Of a stretch of 64,000 nucleotides of DNA, positions 1 through 10,431 are shown one piece after another. The DNA comes from Paraphysomonas bandaiensis. Its lineage: Eukaryota; Chrysophyceae. Location of the stretch: NCBI GenBank assembly GCA_965644295.1, contig CBFFRP010000235.1:96646-160645 (forward strand), read 5' to 3'. The position numbers were made by a program, and so were the translations under genes. Below the pieces are notes generated by a model. The model was not told where the DNA came from and ran no database searches. It was given only the letters and a program-made list of their open reading frames with translations. The first letter of the stretch is position 1. Each line of letters begins with the position of its first letter.

Positions 1-673
1 AACTTATATATACATTGGAGCCTCAATACATGCATTCATATACATAACGGTATTCTAATCCCACAGTATTACACGGTATTCGGTATGTATTCTATCTTCA
101 CATGATAGTGTTCTTTTTGGCTATTGATATGAGTATACATATATATACGTAGCTTTCCTATACTAATAAACTCTACATACAACAACAGTACACGTATCGG
201 TATTTTTCGGAAATAAATTGATATAAAAATCCTCTATAGTACTGCAGTACAACTACGGCTATAATACAGATAATTATTGTCTCAATATTTGAGGCATCTT
301 GGAACAAAAATATAAAAAGCATGCCGATTATAGCTACAGTTGAGAGAACATCTCCAAGTATTCAGTTGTGTGTATATGTACATCTTCCTCACAATTACGT
401 ACGCATACATACATACCCAACATATACATACCCTAACATACATATACATACATATACATACATACATACATGTTCACCTCACATCTCCTCCTTATTAATG
501 CATACTCATATAACACACATATACATACATAAGTAACCATCATATAATCAATCATATGAATATACTTATTATTACTATTTAATCACACTAACATACATAG
601 AAATACAATCGTTTAATTTCATTCAATCCTTCATATCAATTCAACTGTTTCATTAGATCAAACACCATCCACT
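1..673. other. AT-rich upstream region of the CCT gene
   Basis: No convincing gene is visible here. The stretch holds one copy of the ~150-bp MITE family (about 193-331) and CATA/TACA-rich simple sequence (400-540). The rest looks like promoter or 5' UTR of the gene starting at 674. Short ORFs on both strands are translations of the simple repeat. Confidence 0.6.
193..331 (-). mobile_element. MITE family copy M0
   Basis: This is a degenerate copy of a ~150-bp family, in reverse orientation relative to the copies at 24518 and 24693. It starts with CGTATCGG and carries the shared core with TTGATATAAAAATCCTCTAT and GTCTCAATATTTGAGGCA. It ends with the CATGCCGATTA remnant of the other terminal repeat. 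It lies about 340 bp upstream of the CCT gene start. Confidence 0.75.
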
Positions 674-3203
674 ATGAATGATATACATACAAGATTTCGT
701 TCACCAAGTAATGATGGTAATAATCAAGATTTACATTATAAACGTCATAGAGCTGGAAGTATCAGTGGAAGACTTAGAGCAGCATCTGATTTGGAAGAAA
801 TTGGAATGATTGATAAATATCAGAAAGGATTATTAAAAGTATGTGTATATATGTGTATAATACATATATATGTATATGTATGTATCTATGTATTGATGTG
901 TTTGTTATATAAGTATATGATAATATTTCATTGTTTATATCTTGTAGGATAAGATTATAGCTGGTGATCCCGCACTTCAGGCAGCATTAGACAAATATGA
1001 CAGAGGCGATATTACCGACTTGGAAGGTATAGTCTTTTGCTAACTTCTTTTTTTGACTCTGTGGTACCATGTCGTTGTATTTGACTTTCTTGTAGTATAT
1101 ACATAATTTAATTGCTGTGTCTACTTAGCAATTATAAAATCTGGCGGTCTGACTGAAGACACCGTTGATCTGCTGGATGGACTGGATTTGGATTTTTTGA
1201 ATGTTGGCAAAGGAGGTGCGTTCCAAAACTTCGATGATATGGACTTTCCTTTCGATTCTATGGACGATATGGGATTCAGAATGCGTGGTATGAGTGAGAT
1301 GGGCATCCCGGCCGAATCTGCTGGGGGAGTCAAGGAAGAGGGAGTGAAACAGGAGGGTATGCAGTTTTCTCATGGCAAAGGACCTGCAGTGCCTGACACA
1401 CAGGTACTATATGGCCCTTCAATCCCCCTTATACATGTCTTACTTGTTCCTAGGCCATTAATGGGGATATGACTTATAATTATGAAGGCAATGACCCGTA
1501 TAGACAGCAGGGACCTGGTGCTGATATTTTCTCTTATGAGGCTCTATCTGTGTCCCCTCCCCAATTGAATGGTTCCGAGTTTATCTTCGGTAGGATGTTA
1601 TGCATTCACTAATGTCATACTTGCGTAGTGTGAATACAACGCTATATGTTATTGTGGCACTTGCGCCTTCTTTGCCTTTGGCAGTTGTATTTGGGCATGA
1701 TATGTCCCTTGTACTTTAACTCTATATAACATTGCATGTTACATTGTTTCATGAATCGGATATGTCTGTCATGTCTATATTTCATTCACGATGGTGTACT
1801 TATCTAATTTCGTTATACAGGAGGGACGAATCGACAACGAGGAATGTCAGGCTTGAGCGACCTTGAGGCTTCTCTGTACAGGACGAGAGGGCTGTCGAAC
1901 CTTTCTGACTTTGACCCTTTTCCAAGTGGAAGTGGTAAACAGGTACTAGTATGCAACTGTGTATATTATGATATATCGGATAACGTTACGGCTCTGTTGT
2001 ATTGTGTATGTTTTGTTTGGTCTTTTTTCTAATATAGATTTAGCCCCCCGCTTCGAATAACACCACAGCCCCACCACCCCATCCACAGCGACCACAAGGG
2101 TCTCACCAAATCGCCCAGCAGCGTCCCACTGCTCCTCCTGTATCGAATCACAATTTCACCGGTGGAAGCAGTAATAATGGACCTTACATGTCCAACTTTC
2201 TCACACCCAGCAATCTGATTCCGGGATATGCTATGCCAATGGGTAAGTTGATACAAAGCTCATCTGTGTTTTTCAGTGTGGCATGTGCAGTATACGAGAG
2301 AGTACTGATTTTATTCATGTTTTTATGTAGGCATGGCGCAAGGTGACAAAAGGCTGCAATCGTCTCTTCAGCCCACAACGATATATTCAGCTCAGAAACC
2401 ACGACCCGAGTCAGGTGATCTTGACTGTCATACTGTGCTAGTTGTAACTGCGTTTATTATTATTATTTCGTCCTTGTAAAGACATTGTGTGCGAGTAGGT
2501 TGACAAACAGTTCATATATAAGATATCTATTGATATTTGCTGATTGATGTGTCCTAACTTCGTATTACATACAGAAAAAGGATATATTGGGGCATATTCT
2601 CCTGAGAGCAGAAAGGAGAGATTGGAGAAATTCTTTGAAAAGAGAAAGAAACGGGTTTGGACCAAAAAAGTAAGTTTCAATATAATTGCAGAGATTGCAA
2701 CAAAACTGAACATAGAGCAGCATGCAGCATATGTATTCTGCATTTTAATGATGTTTACGTATACTTTGGTATATCTGGTTAGCTTTCTATAATCAGAGAA
2801 ACGACGTTTTGTTCTACTCAGTGTTCATTACTTCTATTTAGTGTGTATTAAGTAATACTCAGTAGAATGTACGTTAACTCGTATACAGGTCAAATACGAT
2901 GTGCGGAAAAACTTTGCTGACAGTAGACTGCGTGTAAAGGTGAGAAGGAATATAGTTATGCGGAAGTGTGTGGATATTGTCTTGTGCATGATCATATGTA
3001 TTCAATCAATTACTCCATAAACTCCCGGTATATATGTGGGTATGCAGTATAGTGCGGGAATAAGCATCGTGCGACTTGCGACTTGTATATAGTCATCTAA
3101 TTGTTGAGGTTTCTCTACGAATGTATTTAAATCAAACATACAGGGGAGATTTGTCAAGAAGGAAGATGAGGAACTTCTTCGTGATTTGCAAAATTTGGAA
3201 TAG
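674..3203 (+). CDS. CCT-domain protein (CONSTANS/TOC1-type motif), 10 exons
   Basis: Exons are 674-838, 948-1026, 1129-1403, 1454-1589, 1821-1942, 2044-2242, 2331-2414, 2575-2669, 2889-2939 and 3144-3203. All junctions are GT-AG, phases match, and they give 421 aa. The C-terminus (about residues 364-405) is a CCT motif: RKERLEKFFEKRKKR, then WTKKVKYDVRKNFADSRLRVK and GRFVKKEDEE. In plants this basic module supports nuclear import and binding to NF-Y-type factors or DNA. The remainder is low-complexity: acidic, Met/Gly/Asp-rich stretches and Pro/Gln/Asn-rich exons 5-7. There is no B-box or receiver domain, so it is a stand-alone CCT protein. Exon 6 uses the second of two nearby AGs, because the first would introduce an immediate stop. 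Role inferred: nuclear transcriptional regulator; target pathway unknown. Confidence 0.85.
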
Positions 3204-4428
3204 TTTGTGTCAATCCCGGACAGCTTTTGACAGGTATATAAAAGATGAATGCTCCAAAATGTGTTGTATTTATTGCGGTATTGTAGCAATACAAAAAAGA
3301 GTCGTCAAGATACGTAAAGAAGCTGTGATTCATATATTAAGTTCTTGATGGCATGATTCAGTGATGCATAAGCGCGTGATGTCTGCTATGTAGGAATCGA
3401 AGTCGTGAATGTTGTAGTAGTATGGTTGCTGATTGAAATAATTTAAGGCATCATTAAAGCAATATGCTTCAAGAAGTGCAGTTTGCTGCCATTTGTTTAT
3501 TTCATAGTATAGCTACAAATTCACAAACTATTGCCGACAAAATCTATCTACTTTTTGATTAAGGTCTGGTTCTCCACTATAAATTCAAAGGGTTAGTATG
3601 CAACATGTTTAGCTCTTGTTGTGAAACTGTCTTCTTTACTTTTCTTGTTGAGAATTATTATGAATTGTAAATACAACAACGTCAAACATCTTACTGATCT
3701 TAAAGAGCAGGATTTCAATTGATACTGAAATATAGACAATAGACTGTAGAAGAGAGAATCTTCAACTATGTATTATTCATTCGACGGTATATTATGATTC
3801 GAACCTTAAAGGCAGCTTTAAATTGCTAACTAATATGGAGCAGTACAAGATACAAATGTACGTAGTTTCTAAATTAGTTCTAACTCTTACAGGCCTATTG
3901 CTAATAATAAGACTTTCACTTCTAGTACTACGTAGTAGAATAGTGTGTATAGTACACTTGTGTAGACGTATTTGGGCCTTGTCGAATAAACAAGCATCTG
4001 GGAATGGGCCCACCTCAACAAGGACATCCGGGGTATTGGGCTGTCTGCTGAAGTCAAGCATCCGGGAATTGTTTCACCGAAAGTGGCTGCACCTTGATGC
4101 TTGCCGTGACGCACAAGCATCTTTCGTAGCACCAAATAGTAGGATATCGGAGTTGTTAAGCACTAGTTAGTTATATTGTTTTTTTGCTACATTAGTTCTG
4201 GCTCTTACATGCCTATTGCTAATAATCAGACATTTACTACATTGTTAGGATTCATTTTATATAAGGTAGTATATGCGGAAAGTAACGTTCAATGAAATAT
4301 ATCATGAGCTAAATTAATGGACGTATCTGTTGCAGATACTTGATCGTCTTTATAATGATCGTCATTTTCAATTATACTTCTATAACTATTCCATATTGTG
4401 TGTTCTATATTATTATTCACTTTCTTAC
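3204..4428. other. Intergenic region with dispersed repeat fragments
   Basis: No gene is seen. About 3880-4165 matches 25385-25700 (shared CATCCGGG.ATTGGGCTG core followed by a GGTGC/TTGCG-rich segment). The motif CCTATTGCTAATAAT occurs at about 3895 and again near 4210. These are pieces of the dispersed repeat also found at 6891, 34240, 35040 and 50123. Confidence 0.6.
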
Positions 4429-4671
4429 AAGTCGAGGTAATACCAAAACCTGGGTTTTGATGTAAAACCTGGTGAAATTTTTGGTGATGGTCGGAAAAGG
4501 GTATAACTATGCACAATAAGTAACTATGAAGTTAATAACAGTGTGAAAAGTATTATTTATAATATTTTTTACTAATTTCTTCCATATTACTTCAGTTTTA
4601 CAGCAATAAAAGTCACCGACTACACACATATATTATACAGTTCAAGCTATTCCGTCAAGCATAATATAAAG

Positions 4672-4969
4672 CTATTCTTTGTACGATACCCCACTACTAC
4701 GTCGACGTTTTCCGGTCACAACATTCTCAGATGAGAGAGCGCCTTGATCCACCCATTCGGTTGTAGGCTCTGTCACTATTTCCCATTGCTGTTTTTTAGT
4801 CCTTTTCTTTGACGAAGTTACTGTATAATATATAATATATTATAACGTTTACATAATAATCATATTATTATATATACTAACCTTTTATGTGCCTCAAGTA
4901 ACTTGCAGCTAGGTTGTTGTCATACTGTCCATCATTATATTTGATATCGTAAGTATTGTCGCTATGTAC
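4672..4969 (-). CDS. Tudor-like domain fragment inside the TIR element (partial)
   Basis: Two minus-strand exons, 4882-4969 and 4672-4820, have good splice sites (acceptor CTCAG, donor GTTAGT, acceptor ATACAG) and join in frame to a stop at 4672. The first encodes HSDNTYDIKYNDGQYDNNL, the pattern of Tudor/Agenet-type modules (G.YDVKYDDG). The second encodes a Lys/Arg-rich tail. I could not identify the upstream exon(s), so the 5' end is open. If real it would be a chromatin- or methyl-lysine-reading accessory protein of the transposon. The assignment is pattern-based only. Confidence 0.45.
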
Positions 4970-5135
4970 CTGAGTATATATATCTCTTACATTTATTGAT
5001 TAAATATATGTGTTACTGTAGTACTGTTCATGAAGATGGTGACGGGGTCGTCGTACGTATATATGCGGTATTGTTCTGATTATTGTTGTGCGTTGTTACT
5101 ATAATACACTGTACTAACTGTGTAGTATAATGGTG

Positions 5136-5630
5136 TAGGAGAAGTACAAAGGGAAGAAGAATGTCGTCGAAATTCGTGGCGACATATCCAACGACGACTC
5201 GGAGGAAGAGGTACCACGAAAGCTCACGAGCAGGGACAGTAGTACTGTTCATGAAGATGGTGACGGGGTCGTCGAATCTCAGCAGAAAGCGGATCTGATA
5301 CCTCCCGCTGTTGCTGAACTTCGTCAGGAAATGATGTCCGGACTAGCAGAACTTCGTGATCTTCTAATGAGAAAAAATGATGATCCTCCACCTGCTTATG
5401 ATCCTCCACCTACTAGTACTGCGCCCCCAACGGCTGTAGCCGCGTCGTCTCAGAGCATAGGTACTAATACTACTAGTGTAAGTAGTAGTGGTGAAGATAG
5501 CTTTATGCGTATGCATTGTATCCAAAACCAGGCTATTCGGTTGGAGCGTTTGCAATCTCAAGAGAGGCAAATGCAGCTATATGAGAATATGATATTACAA
5601 AACACAAGTCGTGGCAGGGCCAACTTGTAA
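5136..5630 (+). CDS. Acidic coiled-coil ORF inside the TIR element (start uncertain)
   Basis: An open frame runs through 5136-5630, to a TAA. It begins after a possible acceptor near 5139 and encodes an acidic, Pro-rich middle (DDPPPAYDPPP) and a helical end (IRLERLQSQERQMQLYENMI). A 32-bp segment (TACTGTTCATGAAGATGG...) occurs at about 5022 and again at about 5242, so the 5' part includes an internal duplication. The helical tail resembles the C-termini of transposon-encoded Myb/trihelix-type accessory proteins, but no DNA-binding domain is visible. Function not assigned. Confidence 0.4.
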
Positions 5631-5782
5631 CGCAATAAATATTGCTAATAACAACTATAATTGCAACTTTTTCTTTATCTTTAACCTCTTAGATACAAAT
5701 TACAGTAAAATAATAACTCAATACTTAGATATGAAACCTGGTGAAATCGCTTTACCAGGTTTTGGTATTACCTCGACTTTAC

Positions 5783-6085
5783 ATCTCTTTGTTCGTCACT
5801 TTACATCCTAATAAAAGCACAATATTTTTCTTGCTTAAATCTTCATTAGGAAGCGAATGTCAATTAAAGGTACAAGTTACGGCTAATATACCAGCTCGGA
5901 TTCAACAACCGACAAACAAAAAGACTCAATGCCGAAAATCGATGCGAAGAACTTCTCTAGGTGGCAGAAGTGCTGCACGTGGTTCTACCACAAACCAAAA
6001 ATCGTTTAGACTCTACAATCTAAAAAATCTCAATGACCCTGAAGAAGAAATCTCAGATGACGAAGATGATCAATATCAGGGATAG
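5783..6085 (+). pseudogene. C-terminal coding fragment broken by the hAT insertion
   Basis: A frame encoding a basic then acidic tail (RRTSLGGRSAARG, then DPEEEISDDEDDQYQ) is cut at 6077 by the hAT element, which adds one Gly codon and a stop at 6083-6085. Beyond the element and its duplicated target (6830 on) the same frame continues for about 15 codons to a TGA. This indicates that an older coding end was interrupted. The upstream part is unclear: there is a possible acceptor near 5849, and the nested TIR element lies just to the left. Protein family unknown. Confidence 0.5.
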
Positions 6086-6821
6086 AGAACAATATATTAT
6101 TGTATTGCAATATATTGTAAAATATATTGAATGAACTGGTCTAATATTCCATCAAAATTGTTTCTGTTAAAGTAGCTCAAAATATATTGCAATAAAGATT
6201 CTTAACTGTAGGGTAAAAAATATATGTCCATGTATATAAATCTCCGTTTAGACAGTCATTATTGCAACACTACAGAGGATAATGAAGCTGAAGTTGGATA
6301 TGCGGAGAAAATTCTTCTATCAGCTCAAACATTTAAGAAACGAATAGTTGAAAAATCTATGTACAGGTGCACGAGTCATGTGTAGTAAGTACTTTTCAAA
6401 TACATGTGAACGCCTTTTCAGCGCAGCAAAACTGATTATATCAATGTTGCGCAAACATATGCATCCTACAACTTTTAATATGCTGTTGTTTCTGAAAGCT
6501 AACCGACAGTTGTGGCCGGATGTAAGCATATTTCAATTAATATTGGATGAATATGGGGATGATGATGTCATCGATGATGGCTCAGAGGATGAGTATGAGG
6601 AAACTTTTAAAAGCAGTTAAGAGAGTGTAGTGGGTCTGATTATCAAGTGACCTTAGACCTCTTATAATGACAAGTACTAAAAACTACGGATGTGTTTACG
6701 TGTTTACTTACTGATTAGTCATACTAATATTGTATTGTAGGGCCGGTTTAAAATCTCCCTCCATACTATTGATGGAAAATTATCCAACAATAGAATTGCA
6801 ATATATTTTTCCTTATCCCTG
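6077..6821 (+). mobile_element. Internally deleted hAT transposon with perfect 8-bp target duplication
   Basis: The element opens with CAGGGATAGAGAACAATATA and closes with the inverted counterpart ending TATCCCTG, giving terminal repeats of about 23 bp with few mismatches. Flanking 8-mers are identical: ATCAATAT at 6069-6076 and at 6822-6829. CAGGG ends plus an 8-bp duplication are diagnostic of hAT elements. Only the C-terminal dimerisation segment of the transposase remains. A second copy of the right end lies at about 25765-25907. Confidence 0.9.
6348..6620 (+). pseudogene. hAT transposase remnant, C-terminal dimerisation domain
   Basis: The 90-codon frame contains CERLFSAAKLIISMLRKHM followed by FNMLLFLKANRQLWPD, the hAT-C (dimerisation) signature. 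It ends in an acidic tail. The BED finger and the catalytic DDE region are missing, and the frame has no ATG near its start. It is therefore a remnant inside the 745-bp element and cannot be an autonomous transposase. Confidence 0.85.
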
Positions 6822-6890
6822 ATCAATATCAACTCGAACAGTTTTACGATACACAACGATATTATTACGATGAATGATAAGAAACTATTA

Positions 6891-7072
6891 TATTGAAAGT
6901 CTTTTTATTTAGCAATAGGCGTTAAAAACTCGTTCCGATATAGTGGCTAGTGGTATGCTAGATCTACTAGTTAGACCTCTACCCATAACTAATCAGCACA
7001 AATTCTATTATCCTACTATTTAGCGCTACAGAAGCTGCTTGTGCGTCGCCGCAAGCACCAAGGTGCAACCAC
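6891..7072 (+). repeat. Dispersed repeat R2, copy A
   Basis: This ~182-bp sequence (starts TATTGAAAGTCTT, ends AAGGTGCAACCAC) is about 85-90% identical by eye to 50123-50305. Partial copies occur at about 4085-4165 and 25590-25700 (reverse), 34240-34390 and 35040-35095. The 3' end has a small GC-rich hairpin-prone core, GTGCGTCGCCGCAAGCAC. The element class is not clear. Confidence 0.7.
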
Positions 7073-7256
7073 TTCCGTTCTTAATGTTGTTTGTAAGTTT
7101 TGCCCTGCTTGTGTGTCTTAGGACTCACTGGCGCGTGTTGTCCGGGGGTCTCCCCTTGGGATAAGGTTCCGCCAGGCTCTGAGGTACAGGGTTCTGTATT
7201 AACGTCCTGAGTGTACCGAGCACTAGAAACTAGCTATTAACCTTGTTGGTACAATG

Positions 7257-7582
7257 TGTTCTGCAATATGATGTGATATATATTGTGCAATTGAAGTGAG
7301 TTAACAGTGTGCAATAGGTGAAGTCAACCCATAGGTGTAACGGGTGATTATAGGTACAAAGGAATTAAATTCAGTTACTGAAGTGTGACTATACAAGATA
7401 TAGATAAACAGATGTTCAATCGCTAAGAACAGATGTTTCAACATATGTTACACGAATATGTAGTGAAGTGTTCAGAATAATAATCATAATTTCTTACTTG
7501 AAAGTGCATTGTGTTCAACATAGCAAGGTTAAGGTTTACGTGTAGAGCAAAGTTAACTTCAGTGAAATGTCCAATTCGAACA
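7257..7582 (-). mobile_element. Solo LTR (copy A), 5-bp target duplication CAATG
   Basis: This 326-bp sequence begins TGTTC and ends GAACA. It is flanked on both sides by CAATG (7252-7256 and 7583-7587), the 5-bp duplication expected of an LTR retrotransposon. It matches, in opposite orientation, 25985-26337. No internal retroviral-type sequence adjoins it, so it is a solo LTR left by recombination. It is unrelated to the LTR of the intact gypsy element at 10219. Confidence 0.8.
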
Positions 7583-7587
7583 CAATG

Positions 7588-7971
7588 TACACTACGATCT
7601 TTAGCGTTTAACGAATTCTAGGCTACTATCAATTCTTTATTATGTAATATAGATATTTCATACCGTGAATTGTGAACAGAAAACGTCGTTGTGTGTGTTA
7701 ACTTGCAAGGATGTTTCACTATTCAATGAAAGTATTAGCAGCAATCGAAATAAAAATGTTACTTAATAGGAAATGGATCGAAACCATACTCAAAAATTTT
7801 TATTATGCAATAGAATGTAAGGAGTTATCACTTTCACTGTTGACCCACCCACGCAGATCAAAATGATTTCGTGTGAAACAGCCTAGAATACATATCAGTT
7901 GGTTCTGTATCGCCGTCCCTGCAAAAGTTGTAAGACCACTGACACGCACAAAAGACACAGCACAAAAGACA
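7588..7971. other. Intergenic, nothing recognised
   Basis: AT-rich sequence between the solo LTR and the 3' end of the MYB gene. Its last part is presumably MYB 3' UTR. Confidence 0.5.
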
Positions 7972-9709
7972 TTAATACCATGCCACGTACATGACAGTTG
8001 CGGGTGAAGATTCATAAGAAGGCCGAGGTTTCTTCTTTACACTGGACATTAGCATTTGATCCAAACAAGGTGTACAAGCTTGGTCACGGTCGATGTTGAA
8101 TGCCCAGTCCATGTTGTGCCTCGCTGTAGATTGATACCACATTGGGGATGTAGAAAGAGGGTCAATGTTACCACATAGCTGAGATAAAGGAGTGCGTACA
8201 CGACTAGAAGTCATCGTAATTGGAGTACTAGGCGTCTTTCCAGCCGAATAAACACCAGGACTGGAACACATAGAGTGGAATTTATCTGTACACGAGAACT
8301 AATTACTTTCGTGTATAAAAGTTTAACAGATAAGACACATGCATAAAAATACTACAACTGATGGCGCACTACTCAGTGCACTTCAAGTAAATCGTACCCA
8401 TTGGTGTATTTTCTTGACCGCCTATACCACCAGCGTAGTCAGGGTACACAATATCTTCATGAAGCAAAGTTATGTCAGAAAAAGAGGAAAATAGCCGCCC
8501 AAATGCTGTTGGAGATAATACGAAACTGTCTAAATCGCTACTTGAATTCGCGTCTGGAAGTGCGCTTAGATGATGAGGTATATGACTTTCAACGGGTTGC
8601 TTCCGCTTCGTCGCAGTGTTAGGATGCAGTGGCACTCGACAATCCCGACTAGCTCTTTTAGGTTGAGATGCTTCTGTATCCCCACCTTCGGTGGAGTTTG
8701 TTCTGACAGAAAAGATTTCCTTGCTGACATTAGTGGAAAGACTTCCAGGATTCTCGCTGAGAGATTTTATACGCTTCGTTTGGCGTCGTCGCCGCTTGTT
8801 AAAATGAACCTCTTCAAGCATTTTTGGGATGTGCTCTCGCCCTGTAATTACCAAACCATGCACTTATCAATTCCGTAATCCTCTGATATATATGTACACC
8901 TACCGTAAGTGAATTCAGAGGATTCAGAGTCAGCGTTGAGGCCCCTGATGTATGGCGCGTATGTCAAATTCCACCTGTTCTTTACGTCGTTATCAGTCCT
9001 TCCTGGAAGCTGCTTTGAAATTTCAGCCCATTTGTTTCCCATCTGAACGTGTGCCTGACAGGAAAAGATTAGAGTACATACTAATCACTTCAATTAAAAA
9101 ATACTCATCTCACCTCAAGTAATTTTTGATCCTCCTCCATAGTAAACTTGCTGGTTTTGAGGTGTGGCTTCAAATGATTAACCCAGCGCTCTCGGCACTG
9201 CTTTGTAGTTCTATTCGGTATTTTTACTTTCCTCCATTGAACTTTATTAGGGTTTGCTGTAGATTGAACAGCATTGCGCAATAACTCATCTTCCTATCGT
9301 AAAGAAACATTGTACTAAACATCACTACGTATATAGTCCGCATATATCATAATCCACCTGTTGAGTCCAGGGGCCTTTAGTGATATTCGGATCTAATACT
9401 TTACTCCATCGGTGAGAACATTGAATGGCAGTCTTCGATCCTCCAAATTCACGGTTGACATCCTCCGCCACCTCCTTCCAGTGTTTGTATCTGTAGTGAG
9501 CAGCAGATCTCTTTAGCACTTCATCCTACATATAAACGATTATATCTGTTATACATGCATCCAGCAGTACATACACATGGACAGACAAGTAAATCTATCA
9601 TCCTAAGAAGTTATCTTACCTCTTCTTTTGTCCAACGGGTACGTACAGTCGATCCTGGAGTCATACCAGTCGATTGTGTGGATTGAGAGCTATCTTCAAA
9701 GTGATCCAT
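7972..9709 (-). CDS. Three-repeat MYB transcription factor, 6 exons
   Basis: Exons in gene order are 9709-9620, 9525-9358, 9293-9114, 9054-8904, 8841-8398 and 8285-7972. They are GT-AG with consistent phases and give 448 aa. Three MYB repeats follow one another: R1 (about 22-78; WTKEEDEVLK...HWKEVAED), R2 (79-133; [23 protein letters not shown]) and R3 (134-185; [34 protein letters not shown]). R3 carries the recognition helix typical of c-MYB/R1R2R3 proteins. A bipartite basic patch (KRRRRQTKR) follows, then a long Ser/Thr/Pro-rich tail. In plants and animals 3R-MYBs control G2/M genes and differentiation; that role here is inference. R1 has an insertion relative to the canonical repeat. The promoter lies toward the (ATGT)n tract at 9920. 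Confidence 0.9.
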
Positions 9710-9922
9710 TGCACAGAAATGCTCCGGAGGGACTTCTTTAGTAGGGAAAGTTATTACATCACAAAATAGTGCAATCAACACGATATTATAATAATGATGC
9801 TTGATTGCTTCCTATATACATATATATACACTCCAACTCCAACAAGAAATATCCACAAAGAAACACCACACCATTTTAGCCGTTGACTTGATACCTCACG
9901 AGCAGCAGATACAAGTAGGTAG

Positions 9923-10013
9923 ATGTGTGTATGTATGTGTATGTATGTATGTATGTATGTATGTATGTATGTATGTATGTATGTATGTATGTATGTATGT
10001 ATGTATGTATGTA

Positions 10014-10044
<31 letters not shown>

Positions 10045-10218
10045 ATGTATGTATGTATGTATGTATGTATGTATGTATGTATGTATGTATGTATGTATGT
10101 ATGTATGTATGTATGTATGTATGTATGTATGTATGTATGTATGTATGTATGTATGTATGTATGTATGTATGTATGTATGTATGTATGTATGTATGTATGT
10201 ATGTATGTATGTATGTAT
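9923..10218. repeat. (ATGT)n microsatellite, left part split by the gypsy element
   Basis: About 290 bp of nearly pure TATG repeat, broken by short TGTG runs near 10015-10030. It continues at 16518 after the retrotransposon, so the original tract was probably one array of more than 500 bp between the divergent MYB and TLC genes. ORFs translating as MYVC or THIH repeats are artefacts. Confidence 0.95.
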
Positions 10219-10410
10219 TGTGGCATGAAACTCCTAGTTTTAGGGCTGGGAGTTTCTTTCCTTCGGGAAACGTGGGGTTTCCCTTCAGGATACGGTAGTC
10301 TAGTGGCTGTAGTTTCATGCCAGACTAGTCATACATGATTCTTATATGCATAATAATCATTATATTCCTAGTCAAGGCCTTTTCTTGTTGTCTCGCGTAG
10401 TTCCATCACA
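10219..10410 (+). repeat. 5' LTR of the gypsy element
   Basis: 192 bp, TGTGGCATGA...TTCCATCACA. A perfect 12-bp inverted repeat (10221-10232 with 10311-10322, TGGCATGAAACT) could fold the first ~100 nt into a stem with smaller GGGAAAC/GTTTCCC stems inside it. The ORF begins only 21 bp after the LTR, leaving an unusually short space for a primer-binding site. Confidence 0.95.
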
Positions 10411-10431
10411 ATATCGATATTTGAACGAATT

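Larger units (their letters stand above)
4429..5779. mobile_element. DNA transposon with 25-bp perfect terminal inverted repeats
   Basis: Positions 4429-4453 and 5755-5779 are exact reverse complements (outer end AAGTCGAGGTAATACC). The 3 bases outside each end are TAC on both sides, consistent with a 3-bp target duplication. Beside each terminal repeat lie further AAACCTGG copies; at the right end they form a hairpin (about 5732-5760). The interior has a two-exon minus-strand segment with a Tudor-like peptide and a plus-strand acidic coiled-coil ORF, but no transposase that I recognise. This suggests a non-autonomous element. A 3-bp duplication fits PIF/Harbinger or CACTA, but the terminal sequence is not CACTA. 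Superfamily unresolved. Confidence 0.7.

Noticed and set aside
9801-10338. Overlapping ORFs of MYVC/THIHT repeats on both strands (also at 16453-16918, 42973-43329 and 63591-64000)
   Set aside because: They are translations of (ATGT)n microsatellite; all frames are open because the 4-bp unit yields no stop.
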